Positions 53,059 through 63,889 of a DNA stretch of 64,000 nt are shown in pieces (the first letter of the stretch is position 1; every line of letters begins with the position of its first letter). Source of the stretch: Streptomyces flavochromogenes (lineage in GTDB: Bacteria > Actinomycetota > Actinomycetes > Streptomycetales > Streptomycetaceae). The DNA lies in the NCBI RefSeq assembly GCF_000717595.1, contig NZ_JNZO01000041.1, positions 1 to 64,000 of the forward strand. Direction: 5' to 3'. A program made the position numbers and the translations under genes. The notes beneath the pieces are model-generated. The model saw nothing but the letters and a program-made list of their open reading frames with translations. It had not been told where the DNA came from and did not search any database.

Positions 53059-55512
53059 GTGACGAGCCTCGAAGTCAGCGAAGAGACCGAAGATTCGGGA
53101 CCCGGCGGTTACGCGGCGGCCCGGCTGCTCCTCCTCCACGAGAAGGAGCGGTCCGGGCCGCCGCGCCGCGCCGCCCTCGCCCGGCTCACCGACGACTGGC
53201 TGGCCGGGCTCTTCGCGGCCGCCGCACCACCCCACGGGGTCGCCCTCGTCGCCGTCGGCGGCTACGGCCGCGCCGAGCTCTCCCCGCGCAGCGACCTCGA
53301 CCTCCTCCTGCTCCACGACGGCACCGCCGACAAGGCCGCGATCGCCGCTCTCGCCGACCGCATCTGGTACCCCGTCTGGGACCTCGGGCTCGCCCTCGAC
53401 CACTCCGTCCGCACCGCCGCCGAGGCCCGCGCCACCGCCGCCGACGACCTCAAGGTCCACCTCGGCCTCCTCGACGCCCGGCCCCTCGCCGGCGACCACG
53501 GACTCGTCGCCGCCCTGCGCACCACCGTCCTCGCCGACTGGCGCAACCAGGCACCCGTACGCCTCCCCGAACTCGACGCACTCTGCCGCGAACGCGCCGA
53601 ACGCATGGGCGAGCTGCAATTCCTCCTCGAACCCGACCTCAAGGAGGCCAGGGGCGGCCTCCGCGACGCCCAGGCCCTCCGCGCCGTCGCCGCCTCCTGG
53701 CTCGCCGACGCCCCCCGTGAAGGCCTCGACAGCGCCCGCCGCCGCCTCCTCGACGCCCGTGACGCCCTCCACCTCACCACCGGCCGCGCCACCGACCGGC
53801 TCGCCCTCCAGGAACAGGACGCCGTCGCCGCCGAACTCGGCCTCCTCGACGCCGACACCCTGCTCCGCGAGGTGTACGAGGCCGCCCGGACCATCTCGTA
53901 CGCCACCGACGTCACCTGGCGCGAGGTCAACCGCGTCCTCAAGGCCCGCTCCGCCCGGCCCCGCCTGCGCGCCCTCCTCGGCGGCCGGACCGGTACCGGG
54001 AAACCGCCCGTCGAGCGCACCCCGCTCGCCGAAGGCGTCGTCGAGATGGACGGCGAGGTCGTCCTCGCCCGCACCGCCCGGCCCGAACGCGACCCCGTCC
54101 TGCCCCTGCGGGCCGCCGCCGCGGCCGCCCAGTCCGCCCTGCCGATCTCCCTGCACGCGGTACGCCGCCTCGCCGCCACCGCCACCCCGCTGCCCGTGCC
54201 CTGGCCCGCCGAGGCCCGTGAGGAACTCGTCACCCTGCTCGGCGCCGGCGAGGCCACCGTCCCCGTCTGGGAAGCCCTCGAAGCCGAGGGGATCGTCACC
54301 CGGCTGCTGCCCGACTGGGAACGCGTCCGCTGCCGCCCCCAGCGCAACCCCGTCCACACCTGGACCGTCGACCGCCACCTCGTCGAGACCGCCGTCCGCG
54401 CCTCCTCGCTCACCCGCCGCGTCGGCCGCCCCGACCTCCTCCTCGTCGCCGCCCTCCTCCACGACATCGGCAAGGGCTGGCCCGGCGACCACTCCGTCGC
54501 CGGCGAGACCATCGCCCGCGACCTCGCCACCCGCATCGGATTCGACCGCACGGACGTCGCCACCATCGCCACCGCCGTCCGCCACCACCTGCTCCTCGTC
54601 GAGACCGCCACCCGCCGCGACCTCGACGACCCCGCCACCGTCCGTGCCGTCGCGACCGCCGTCGGCACCGTCGGCACCCTGGAACTCCTGCACGCCCTCA
54701 CCGAGGCCGACGCCCTCGCCACCGGACCCGCCGCCTGGTCCGCCTGGCGCGCCTCGCTCGTCGCCGACCTGGTCAAACGGGTCGCCGGCGTCCTGGCGGG
54801 GGAGACCCCGCCCGACCCCGAGGCCGCCGCCCCCAGCGCCGAACAGGAACGGCTCGCCATCGAGGCCCTGCGCACCGGCGAACCCGTCCTCGCCCTCCAC
54901 ACCGAACCGGTCGTGGCGGAACCGGAGGAACCCGAACCGGTCGGCGTCGAACTCGTCATCGCCCTACCCGACCAGCCAGGCGTCCTGCCCGCCGTCGCCG
55001 GCGTCCTCGCCCTGCACCGGCTCACCGTCCGCGCCGCCGACCTCCGCGCCGTCGAGCTCCCGCTCGACCTCGGCGCCGGCTCGGGACCCGTCCTCGTCCT
55101 CGACTGGCGGGTCGCCGCCGAGTACGGCTCCCTGCCCGAGGCCGCCCGGCTCCGCGCCGACCTCGTCCGCGCGCTCGACGGCTCCCTGGACATCCGCGCC
55201 CGGCTGGCCGAGCGCGAGGCCGCCTACCCCCGCCGGCGGGGCCTCACCGCCCCGCCGCCCCGCGTCACCGTCGCCGCCGCGGACTCCCGCCTCGCCACCG
55301 TCATCGAGGTCCGCGCCCAGGACGCGCCCGGCCTCCTCCACCGCATCGGCCGGGCCCTGGAGGGCGCGGCGGTACGGGTCCGGAGCGCGCATGTGTCGAC
55401 GCTCGGCGCCAACGCCGTCGACACCCTGTACGTGACCCGCCCCGACGGCTCCCTGCTGCCCGACGAGGAGGCGATCGACCTGGCGCGTGCGCTGGAGTCG
55501 GCGCTCCGCTGA
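53059..55512 (+). CDS. glnD: [Protein-PII] nucleotidyltransferase GlnD
   Basis: Nitrogen sensor (817 aa) that modifies and demodifies GlnK. In Streptomyces it attaches AMP rather than UMP. Order: nucleotidyltransferase domain with GGYGRAELSPRSDLDLLLLH near 67-86, a helical PII-binding linker, an HD phosphohydrolase domain with LLHDIGKGWPGDHSVAGE near 466-483, and two C-terminal ACT domains near 630-700 and 745-815 that sense glutamine. GTG at 53059 with AAGGAG 7 bases before. Last gene of amtB-glnK-glnD. Confidence 0.96.
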   Translation: MTSLEVSEETEDSGPGGYAAARLLLLHEKERSGPPRRAALARLTDDWLAGLFAAAAPPHGVALVAVGGYGRAELSPRSDLDLLLLHDGTADKAAIAALADRIWYPVWDLGLALDHSVRTAAEARATAADDLKVHLGLLDARPLAGDHGLVAALRTTVLADWRNQAPVRLPELDALCRERAERMGELQFLLEPDLKEARGGLRDAQALRAVAASWLADAPREGLDSARRRLLDARDALHLTTGRATDRLALQEQDAVAAELGLLDADTLLREVYEAARTISYATDVTWREVNRVLKARSARPRLRALLGGRTGTGKPPVERTPLAEGVVEMDGEVVLARTARPERDPVLPLRAAAAAAQSALPISLHAVRRLAATATPLPVPWPAEAREELVTLLGAGEATVPVWEALEAEGIVTRLLPDWERVRCRPQRNPVHTWTVDRHLVETAVRASSLTRRVGRPDLLLVAALLHDIGKGWPGDHSVAGETIARDLATRIGFDRTDVATIATAVRHHLLLVETATRRDLDDPATVRAVATAVGTVGTLELLHALTEADALATGPAAWSAWRASLVADLVKRVAGVLAGETPPDPEAAAPSAEQERLAIEALRTGEPVLALHTEPVVAEPEEPEPVGVELVIALPDQPGVLPAVAGVLALHRLTVRAADLRAVELPLDLGAGSGPVLVLDWRVAAEYGSLPEAARLRADLVRALDGSLDIRARLAEREAAYPRRRGLTAPPPRVTVAAADSRLATVIEVRAQDAPGLLHRIGRALEGAAVRVRSAHVSTLGANAVDTLYVTRPDGSLLPDEEAIDLARALESALR

Positions 55513-55630
55513 CCCCCGGCCCCCACCGCCCCCGCGCGCCGGATTCGGCGGGCGGGGGCACACACTTCGAGCGGCCCGATACCCTGGAGGGCAATCCGAC
55601 CGCCCCCGACACCGAGGATCCGCGACCGCC

Positions 55631-57184
55631 GTGTTCGATACCCTCTCCGACCGCCTTGCAGCGACCTTCAAGAACCTCCGCGGCAAGGGCCGTCTGTCCG
55701 AGGCGGACATCGACGCCACCGCGCGCGAAATCCGTATCGCGCTGCTCGAAGCGGATGTCGCCCTGCCGGTCGTCCGGTCCTTCATCAAGCAGGTCAAGGA
55801 GCGCGCCCTCGGCATCGAGGTCTCGCAGGCCCTCAACCCTGCCCAGCAGGTCATCAAGATCGTCAACGAGGAGCTCATCGGCATCCTCGGCGGCGAGACC
55901 CGGCGTCTGCGGTTCGCCAAGACCGCGCCCACCGTGATCATGCTCGCCGGCCTCCAGGGTGCCGGTAAGACCACCCTCGCCGGAAAGCTCGGCCTCTGGC
56001 TCAAGGGCCAGGGCCACTCCCCGCTGCTCGTCGCCTGCGACCTCCAGCGCCCCAACGCCGTCACCCAGCTCGGCGTCGTCGCCGAGCGCGCGGGCGTGGC
56101 CTTCTACGGCCCGCAGCCGGGCAACGGCGTCGGTGACCCGGTCCAGGTCGCGAAGGACTCGATCGAGTTCGCGCGGACCAAGATGTACGACGTCGTCATC
56201 GTCGACACCGCCGGCCGCCTCGGCATCGACCAGGAGCTGATGCAGCAGGCCGCGGACATCCGCGACGCCGTCAGCCCCGACGAGGTCCTCTTCGTCGTCG
56301 ACGCCATGATCGGTCAGGACGCGGTCAACACCGCCGAGGCCTTCCGCGACGGCGTCGGCTTCGACGGTGTCGTGCTCTCCAAGCTCGACGGCGACGCCCG
56401 CGGTGGTGCCGCGCTCTCCATCGCGCACGTCACCGGCAAGCAGATCATGTTCGCCTCCAACGGCGAGAAGCTGGACGAGTTCGACGCGTTCCACCCGGAC
56501 CGCATGGCGTCCCGCATCCTCGGCATGGGCGACATGCTCTCCCTCATCGAGAAGGCGCAGCAGACCTTCGACGAGGAAGAGGCCGCCAAGATGGCCTCGA
56601 AGCTCGCGTCGAAGAAGGGCCAGGAGTTCACGCTCGACGACTTCCTGGCGCAGATGGAGCAGGTCCGCAAGATGGGCTCCATCTCGAAGCTCCTCGGCAT
56701 GCTCCCGGGCATGGGCCAGATGAAGGAGCAGATCGCCAACATCGACGAGAAGGATGTCGACCGCACGGCCGCCATCATCAAGTCGATGACCCCCGGCGAG
56801 CGCCACGACCCGACCATCATCAACGGCTCGCGCCGCGCCCGTATCGCCAAGGGCTCCGGCGTCGAGGTCAGCGCGGTCAAGGGCCTCGTCGAGCGGTTCT
56901 TCGAGGCCCGCAAGATGATGTCCCGCATGGCCCAGGGCGGCGGCCTCCCCGGCATGCCCGGCATGCCGGGCATGGGCGGCGGCCCCGGCCGGCAGAAGAA
57001 GCAGGTCAAGCAGGCCAAGGGCAAGCGCAAGAGCGGCAACCCGATGAAGCGGAAGGCCGAGGAGCAGGCCGCCGCCGAGCGCCGCGACCAGGCGCAGCAG
57101 GGCGGGGCCTTCGGTCTCCCGGCGCCGGGGCAGGCCCCGAAGGACTTCGAGCTGCCCGACGAGTTCAAGAAGTTCATGAGCTGA
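55631..57184 (+). CDS. ffh: Signal recognition particle protein Ffh
   Basis: GTPase that binds signal sequences and 4.5S RNA (517 aa). The N domain (VFDTLSDRLAATFKNLRGKG) is followed by the G domain with GLQGAGKTTLAGKLG near 105-119, DTAGRLGIDQELM near 190 and SKLDGDARGGAALS near 246. The methionine-rich M domain (about 330-480) has GMLPGMGQMKEQIANIDEKD, SMTPGERHDP and RRARIAKGSGV for RNA binding. A Gly/Met run (GMPGMPGMPGMGGGPGRQKK) and a basic tail follow. GTG at 55631. Confidence 0.97.
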   Translation: MFDTLSDRLAATFKNLRGKGRLSEADIDATAREIRIALLEADVALPVVRSFIKQVKERALGIEVSQALNPAQQVIKIVNEELIGILGGETRRLRFAKTAPTVIMLAGLQGAGKTTLAGKLGLWLKGQGHSPLLVACDLQRPNAVTQLGVVAERAGVAFYGPQPGNGVGDPVQVAKDSIEFARTKMYDVVIVDTAGRLGIDQELMQQAADIRDAVSPDEVLFVVDAMIGQDAVNTAEAFRDGVGFDGVVLSKLDGDARGGAALSIAHVTGKQIMFASNGEKLDEFDAFHPDRMASRILGMGDMLSLIEKAQQTFDEEEAAKMASKLASKKGQEFTLDDFLAQMEQVRKMGSISKLLGMLPGMGQMKEQIANIDEKDVDRTAAIIKSMTPGERHDPTIINGSRRARIAKGSGVEVSAVKGLVERFFEARKMMSRMAQGGGLPGMPGMPGMGGGPGRQKKQVKQAKGKRKSGNPMKRKAEEQAAAERRDQAQQGGAFGLPAPGQAPKDFELPDEFKKFMS

Positions 57185-57220
57185 TGAGCTGACCGGGCCG
57201 TGCGCCCGAGGACGGCGTGA

Positions 57221-57259
57221 GGGGCCCGGAGCGGTACGAAACCGCACCGGGCCCCTTTT
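57221..57259 (+). terminator. Intrinsic terminator after ffh
   Basis: Stem GGGGCCCGG-A-GCGGT / ACCGC-A-CCGGGCCCC (one A-A mismatch) with loop ACGAA, then TTTT. Typical rho-independent form, 37 bases after the ffh stop. Confidence 0.87.
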
Positions 57260-57338
57260 CATCCCTCCGGACCGTCCGCGATGCCGCGTTCGTCCCGCTC
57301 TTCGATACTGGGGCCACAGACGCCCCGAGGAGAGCCAC

Positions 57339-59264
<1,926 letters not shown>

Positions 59265-59303
59265 GCCGGCGTACGGGCCACCGGCGTCCGGGGGCCGCGG
59301 ACG

Positions 59304-60029
59304 TCACGCCACCCGGGCGACGACGTAGCGGAAGACGTTCGGCATCCACACCGTGCCGTCCGCGCGCACGTGCGGGGCGAGCGCCTCCTCGATCTCCTTC
59401 TCGACCTGGGAGAGCTCCGTCGCCCGCACGGCCTCGTCGAAGGCGCCCGTCGACAGCAGCCCGCGCACGGCGCTGCCCTCGTCGGCGTACCCGAACGGAC
59501 AGGCCACCCGCCCCGAACCGGCCGGCCGCAGCCCCGCCCCGGCCACCAGCCCCTCCAGGTCCGTCCGGAGGGCCGGCCGGCGGTCCGCGAGCCGGGCCGC
59601 GACCCGCAGCACCGCCTCCGTGGAGCACCGCTCCGGCGGCCCCCAGCCGGCGAGCACGACCGTCGCGCCCGGTTGGGCCGTACGGGTGAGGGCCGCCAGC
59701 TCCGGCAGGAGCGCGTCCGTCGTGTGGAAGGCCGTGATCACGTCGTACGTGTCGCCCTCGGGGGGCTCCTCCGTGACCGTCACGTCCTCGGGGAGCCGCT
59801 CCCTCGCCAGCTCCACGCGCGCGTGGTCCCGGTCCGCGCCGGCCACCCGGGCGCCCCGCGCCGCCGCCATGAGAAGCGCCAGGCCGGAGCCGCAGCGGAG
59901 GCCCAGGACCCGGGTCCCGGCGCCCACGCCGAGGCGGTCGTACACCGCCTCGTAGAGCGGGACGAGCATCCGTTCCTGGATCTCGGCCCAGTCGCGCGCG
60001 GGGTGGTGCGGGACGAGCGTAGGTGTCAT
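59304..60029 (-). CDS. SAM-dependent methyltransferase, substrate unknown
   Basis: A 241-residue class I methyltransferase. The SAM loop is RVLGLRCGSGLALLMAAARG near 41-60, where the usual Asp/Glu before G-x-G is replaced by Arg-Cys (LRCGSG). GADRDHARVELARERL near 65 and YDVITAFHTTDALL near 98 form motifs II and IV. The N-terminus ARDWAEIQERMLVPLYEAVY is typical of actinobacterial small-molecule methyltransferases. ATG at 60029. Monocistronic, convergent with ftsH across 39 bases. Confidence 0.85.
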   Translation of the reverse strand: MTPTLVPHHPARDWAEIQERMLVPLYEAVYDRLGVGAGTRVLGLRCGSGLALLMAAARGARVAGADRDHARVELARERLPEDVTVTEEPPEGDTYDVITAFHTTDALLPELAALTRTAQPGATVVLAGWGPPERCSTEAVLRVAARLADRRPALRTDLEGLVAGAGLRPAGSGRVACPFGYADEGSAVRGLLSTGAFDEAVRATELSQVEKEIEEALAPHVRADGTVWMPNVFRYVVARVA

Positions 60030-60390
60030 GGAAAAGTGCCCCAATCCGTGCTCGGACGACGACCCCCCGTAGCCAGGGAACTGCGCATCCCGTGCCGCGT
60101 CCAGTGCTCGCACCGCACCGATTCGTCCGGGAGAGAGGCGAACCGGTAATGTCCCTGTCACGCTTCCCGGTCCGCCCGGGAAGTCGTTCCCCAAGGGGCG
60201 CGCGCACCACGGCTGCACGCCGGGGCGTATGCGCTACTACGCACCAGCTTGACGCCCGCTGCGTGGCTTCTCCGCAGATCGGCGCACTGGCCCTCGTCGC
60301 GACACATCAACGGCAACTGACGGGTACGTGCAAAATATTTGGGATGCCCCGGAATGGAACCCGGGGGCACTTCGGCTCGTTGTACGCGAC
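60030..60390. other. Intergenic region upstream of the SprT-like gene
   Basis: About 360 bases with divergent promoters expected. Most of it is ordinary GC-rich DNA. A short AT-rich patch lies at 60330-60345 (CAAAATATTT). A TGCCCC/GGGGCA hairpin near 60345-60371 follows it directly. An ATG-started frame at 60149 reads through an Arg/Thr-rich 81-residue sequence with no family likeness and was not called. Confidence 0.5.
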
Positions 60391-60984
60391 GTGAGCACGA
60401 CACCACCTGTTCTCGCCGCAGAGCTGGCACAGGCGTGGGCCGACATTCAGCGGCACCACCCCGAGCTGCCCGATCTTGCCGCGCCCGAGTCCCTGATCGG
60501 AGAGTCCTCGTCCGCCTGCGGCGCCGAACTCTCCTTCGAACGACTGCTGCACGAGGCAGTCCACGGCATCGCCGCCGCCCGGGGTGTCCGCGACACCTCC
60601 CGCGCCGGCCGGTATCACAACCGCAGATTCCTCGCGATCGCCGAGGAGATGGGCCTCGACCACCCCGAGGAGCCGCACGCCAGCAGCGGCTTCTCCCTGG
60701 TCACGCTCAACCCCGAGGCGAGGCGGCGCTACCGCCCCACCATCGAGCGGCTCCAGCGCGCCCTCAAGGCCCACACGGTCGCCACGGCGGCCGACACCAA
60801 GCGCTCCTTCCGCGGACCGGCCGCCCGGCACGGCTCCTCGGGCGGAGGCGTCCGCGTCAAGGCCGTCTGCGACTGCGGGCGCAACGTGCGCGTGGTGCCT
60901 TCGGTGCTCGCCCAGGCCCCGATCGTCTGCGGCGGCTGCGGCAAGCCCTTCCGTATCCCGGAGACCGTGGGCGCCGCGAGCTGA
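60391..60984 (+). CDS. SprT-like zinc protein with HEXXH motif and C-terminal zinc ribbon
   Basis: A 197-residue protein. Residues 54-58 read HEAVH, within a helix [20 protein letters not shown] that is followed by [19 protein letters not shown]. That second helix could supply the third metal ligand, as in SprT-type metallopeptidases. A zinc ribbon (VCDCG and VCGGCGKPF) ends the chain. These proteins may cut DNA-protein crosslinks or act as metal-binding factors; no activity is known for this member. GTG at 60391 is used. A GTG at 60328 would add 21 residues but has no better ribosome site. Confidence 0.75.
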   Translation: MSTTPPVLAAELAQAWADIQRHHPELPDLAAPESLIGESSSACGAELSFERLLHEAVHGIAAARGVRDTSRAGRYHNRRFLAIAEEMGLDHPEEPHASSGFSLVTLNPEARRRYRPTIERLQRALKAHTVATAADTKRSFRGPAARHGSSGGGVRVKAVCDCGRNVRVVPSVLAQAPIVCGGCGKPFRIPETVGAAS

Positions 60985-61139
60985 CCTCGCGGTGTGTGGC
61001 ACAATGGCTAGCTGTACTCGACAGTCGCACAGGACCCCTCTCTCCTCCGGCTGACGCGTCCATCGGGCATCCGAGTACCGCAACCCCACGTGGCATCTCA
61101 AAGTGCCCAACCACGTCAAGACCAGGAGACACCACTTCA

Positions 61140-61583
61140 GTGGCAGTCAAGATCAAGCTCAAGCGCCTCGGTAAGATCCGCCAGCCGCACTACCGCATCG
61201 TCGTCGCCGACTCGCGCACCCGCCGCGACGGTCGCGCGATCGAGGAGATCGGCCTCTACCACCCGACGTACAACCCGTCGCGTATCGAGGTCGACTCCGA
61301 GCGTGCGCAGTACTGGCTGTCCGTCGGCGCCCAGCCGACCGAGCCGGTTCTCGCCATCCTGAAGCTCACGGGCGACTGGCAGAAGCACAAGGGCCTCCCG
61401 GCCCCCGAGAAGGCTCTGCTCGTCCCCGCGACGAAGGAGGCCAAGCGCGCTTCGTTCGACGAGTTCGCGAAGGCCCTCGAGGGCGGCGACGACAAGGGTG
61501 AGGCCATCACCCCGAAGGCCAAGAAGGCCGACAAGAAGGCTGACGAGGCCGAGGCCGCGTCCACCGAGTCGACCGAGGCCTGA
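61140..61583 (+). CDS. rpsP: Ribosomal protein S16
   Basis: Small-subunit assembly protein (147 aa). The conserved part is [20 protein letters not shown] through [20 protein letters not shown]. The actinobacterial C-terminal extension from about 95 is rich in Lys, Ala and Glu ([20 protein letters not shown]). GTG at 61140 with AGGAG 11 bases before. First gene of the rpsP-khpA-rimM-trmD run, with a long leader from about 61000. Confidence 0.97.
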   Translation: MAVKIKLKRLGKIRQPHYRIVVADSRTRRDGRAIEEIGLYHPTYNPSRIEVDSERAQYWLSVGAQPTEPVLAILKLTGDWQKHKGLPAPEKALLVPATKEAKRASFDEFAKALEGGDDKGEAITPKAKKADKKADEAEAASTESTEA

Positions 61584-61585
61584 TC

Positions 61586-61825
61586 ATGCTCGAGGAGGCT
61601 CTCGAGCACCTCGTGAAGGGCATCGTCGACAACCCCGACGACGTGCAGGTCGCCTCGCGCACCCTGCGCCGCGGCCGCGTGCTGGAGGTCCGGGTCCACC
61701 CGGACGATCTCGGCAAGGTGATCGGCCGCAACGGCCGCACCGCTCGCGCGCTGCGTACCGTCGTGGGCGCCATCGGCGGCCGTGGCATCCGGGTCGACCT
61801 CGTCGACGTGGACCAGGTCCGCTGA
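61586..61825 (+). CDS. khpA: KH-domain RNA-binding protein KhpA
   Basis: A 79-residue protein made of one KH domain with the GxxG loop in DDLGKVIGRNGRTARALRTV near 40-59. KhpA, alone or with KhpB, binds many RNAs and aids ribosome maturation and cell-wall control in Gram-positive bacteria. ATG at 61586, 2 bases after rpsP. Confidence 0.96.
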   Translation: MLEEALEHLVKGIVDNPDDVQVASRTLRRGRVLEVRVHPDDLGKVIGRNGRTARALRTVVGAIGGRGIRVDLVDVDQVR

Positions 61826-61858
61826 GCAGGCCGGCAGCATCACCTTAGTTGTGCCGGC

Positions 61859-61896
61859 ACGGGCCGGGGAGGGCTTACGAGCCCACCCCGGCCCGT
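61859..61896 (+). terminator. Hairpin between khpA and rimM
   Basis: ACGGGCCGGGG (61859) pairs with CCCCGGCCCGT (61886), and GGGCT with AGCCC nearer the loop TACG. It divides the ribosomal run into rpsP-khpA and rimM-trmD. Partial termination is likely. Confidence 0.75.
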
Positions 61897-61941
61897 TGTC
61901 GTTCGCGTCGTACGAGCTGTGTGACAGGAGAGTGTGGAGCA

Positions 61942-62523
61942 GTGCAGTTGGTAGTCGCGCGGATCGGCCGCGCCCACGGGATCAAGGGCGAGGTCACCGT
62001 CGAGGTACGCACGGACGAGCCCGAACTCAGGCTCGGCCCCGGTGCCGTACTGCTCACCGACCCGGCCTCCGCCGGGCCGCTGACCATCGAGACCGGCCGG
62101 GTGCACAGCGGCCGGCTGTTGCTGCGCTTCGAGGGCGTCCGCGACCGCAACGGCGCCGAGGCCCTGCGCAACATCCTCCTCATCGCCGAGGTCGACCCCA
62201 CGGAGATGCCCGAGGAGGAGGACGAGTACTACGACCACCAGCTCATGGACCTGGACGTGGTGCTCGCCGACGGCACCGAGATCGGCCGCATCACCGAGAT
62301 CTCGCACCTGCCGTCCCAGGACCTCTTCATCGTCGAGCGTCCCGACGGCACCGAGCTGATGATCCCGTTCGTCGAGTCGATCGTCATCGAGATCGACCTG
62401 GAGGAGCAGCGGGCCGTCATCGACCCGCCGCCCGGCCTGATCGACGACCGCGCCGAGATCGTCTCCTCGCGCGACGAGTCCGACGAGACGTCCGACGACG
62501 AGTCCGGTGAGGGCCAGGCATGA
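61942..62523 (+). CDS. rimM: Ribosome maturation factor RimM
   Basis: Assists 30S head assembly by binding S19 (193 aa). The N-terminal barrel opens [20 protein letters not shown]. The PRC barrel covers the second half ([38 protein letters not shown], then [18 protein letters not shown]). An acidic tail ([14 protein letters not shown]) ends it. GTG at 61942. The stop overlaps the trmD start by 4 bases. Confidence 0.96.
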   Translation: MQLVVARIGRAHGIKGEVTVEVRTDEPELRLGPGAVLLTDPASAGPLTIETGRVHSGRLLLRFEGVRDRNGAEALRNILLIAEVDPTEMPEEEDEYYDHQLMDLDVVLADGTEIGRITEISHLPSQDLFIVERPDGTELMIPFVESIVIEIDLEEQRAVIDPPPGLIDDRAEIVSSRDESDETSDDESGEGQA

Positions 62524-63341
62524 GGCTCGACGTCGTCACGATCTTCCCCGAGTACCTCGAGCCGCTGAACGTCTCCCTCGTCGGCAAGGCCCGCGCGCGC
62601 GGACAGCTCGACGTCCACGTCCACGACCTGCGGGACTGGACGTACGACCGGCACAACACCGTCGACGACACCCCGTACGGCGGCGGCCCCGGCATGGTCA
62701 TGAAGACCGACCCCTGGGGTGACGCGCTCGACCAGACGCTCGCCGACGGCTACGAGGGCGGCGCCCACGGCCCCGTCATCGTCGTCCCGACCCCCAGCGG
62801 TCGACCCTTCACCCAGGAGCTCGCCGTCGAGCTCTCCGAGCGGCCCTGGCTGATCTTCACCCCGGCCCGCTACGAGGGCATCGACCGCCGCGTCATGGAC
62901 GAGTACGCGACCCGGATGCCCGTCTACGAGGTCTCCATCGGCGACTACGTCCTGGCCGGCGGAGAGGCGGCCGTCCTCGTCGTCACCGAGGCCGTCGCCC
63001 GGCTCCTGCCCGGCGTCCTCGGCAACGCCGAGTCCCACCGGGACGACTCCTTCGCCCCCGGCGCCATGGCCAACCTCCTCGAAGGCCCCGTCTACACCAA
63101 GCCCCCCGAGTGGCGCGGCCGGGGCATCCCCGACGTCCTCCTCAGCGGGCACCACGGCAAGATCGCCCGCTGGCGGCGTGACGAGGCCTTCCGCCGCACC
63201 GCCGCCAACCGCCCCGATCTCATCGAGCGCTGCGACCCGGCCGCCTTCGACAAGAAGGACCGCGAGATCCTCTCGATGATGGGCTGGGCGCCCGAGCCCG
63301 GCGGCCGATTTTGGCGCAAGCTCGACGACGTGGAACAATAG
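62520..63341 (+). CDS. trmD: tRNA (guanine37-N1)-methyltransferase
   Basis: SPOUT-class enzyme methylating G37 of tRNAs with G36 to prevent frameshifts (273 aa). Marks: [34 protein letters not shown] near 55-68, the knot region [18 protein letters not shown] near 117 and [18 protein letters not shown] near 138, and [18 protein letters not shown] near 215. ATG at 62520 overlaps rimM. Confidence 0.97.
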   Translation: MRLDVVTIFPEYLEPLNVSLVGKARARGQLDVHVHDLRDWTYDRHNTVDDTPYGGGPGMVMKTDPWGDALDQTLADGYEGGAHGPVIVVPTPSGRPFTQELAVELSERPWLIFTPARYEGIDRRVMDEYATRMPVYEVSIGDYVLAGGEAAVLVVTEAVARLLPGVLGNAESHRDDSFAPGAMANLLEGPVYTKPPEWRGRGIPDVLLSGHHGKIARWRRDEAFRRTAANRPDLIERCDPAAFDKKDREILSMMGWAPEPGGRFWRKLDDVEQ

Positions 63342-63348
63342 GCCGCTG

Positions 63349-63463
63349 TCGTCCGTCCGGCGCGCGCCCCTGCCACAGGGGGAACGACGCCGCCAGGAAC
63401 GGACGATCTTCCGAATCACTTCGAACGTACCGCTGATGACCTGTGGCATCAGCGAGGAAAGAG
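63349..63463 (+). ncRNA. Candidate structured leader of rplS (L19)
   Basis: The 128-base leader between trmD and rplS holds hairpin H1 (CCCCTG-CCA-CAGGGG, 63367-63381) and hairpin H2 (CGCTGATG/CATCAGCG, 63431-63454), whose 8-base loop reads ACCTGTGG. H2 ends one base before the ribosome site. The H2 loop bases CCTGTGG are complementary to CCACAGG inside H1 (63373-63379), so the two can pair only if H1 opens. A further TCGTCCGT/ACGGACGA pair (63349, 63399) encloses H1. Confidence 0.5.
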
Positions 63464-63469
63464 ACCTCC

Positions 63470-63820
63470 ATGGCCTCCCTGCTCGACCAGGTCAACGCGG
63501 GTTCGCTCCGCTCCGACCTCCCCGCCTTCCGCCCCGGCGACACCGTGAACGTCCACGTGCGCGTCATCGAAGGCAACCGCTCGCGTATCCAGCAGTTCAA
63601 GGGCGTCGTCATCCGCCGCCAGGGTTCGGGCGTCAGCGAGACCTTCACGGTCCGCAAGGTCTCGTTCTCCGTCGGCGTCGAGCGCACCTTCCCGGTGAAC
63701 AGCCCGATCTTCGAGAAGATCGAGCTCGTGACCCGCGGTGACGTCCGTCGCGCCAAGCTCTACTACCTGCGTGAGCTGCGCGGCAAGGCTGCCAAGATCA
63801 AGGAGAAGCGCGACCGCTGA
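63470..63820 (+). CDS. rplS: Ribosomal protein L19
   Basis: Large-subunit protein at the subunit interface (116 aa): [40 protein letters not shown], then [22 protein letters not shown] at 63470 with GAGGAAAGAG before. It is separated from trmD by a structured leader, so it probably has separate control, and it precedes a signal peptidase gene as in other streptomycetes. Confidence 0.97.
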   Translation: MASLLDQVNAGSLRSDLPAFRPGDTVNVHVRVIEGNRSRIQQFKGVVIRRQGSGVSETFTVRKVSFSVGVERTFPVNSPIFEKIELVTRGDVRRAKLYYLRELRGKAAKIKEKRDR

Positions 63821-63889
63821 GCTCACGCTCCCGGCACGCTCGACGCTTCCGAGCCCTCGCACAGGCAGTCCCGATAGGCTCTGCCACCG

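Noticed and set aside
60149..60394. Arg/Thr-rich 81-codon frame upstream of the SprT-like gene
   Set aside because: No convincing ribosome site or family likeness, and it overlaps the start of the next gene.
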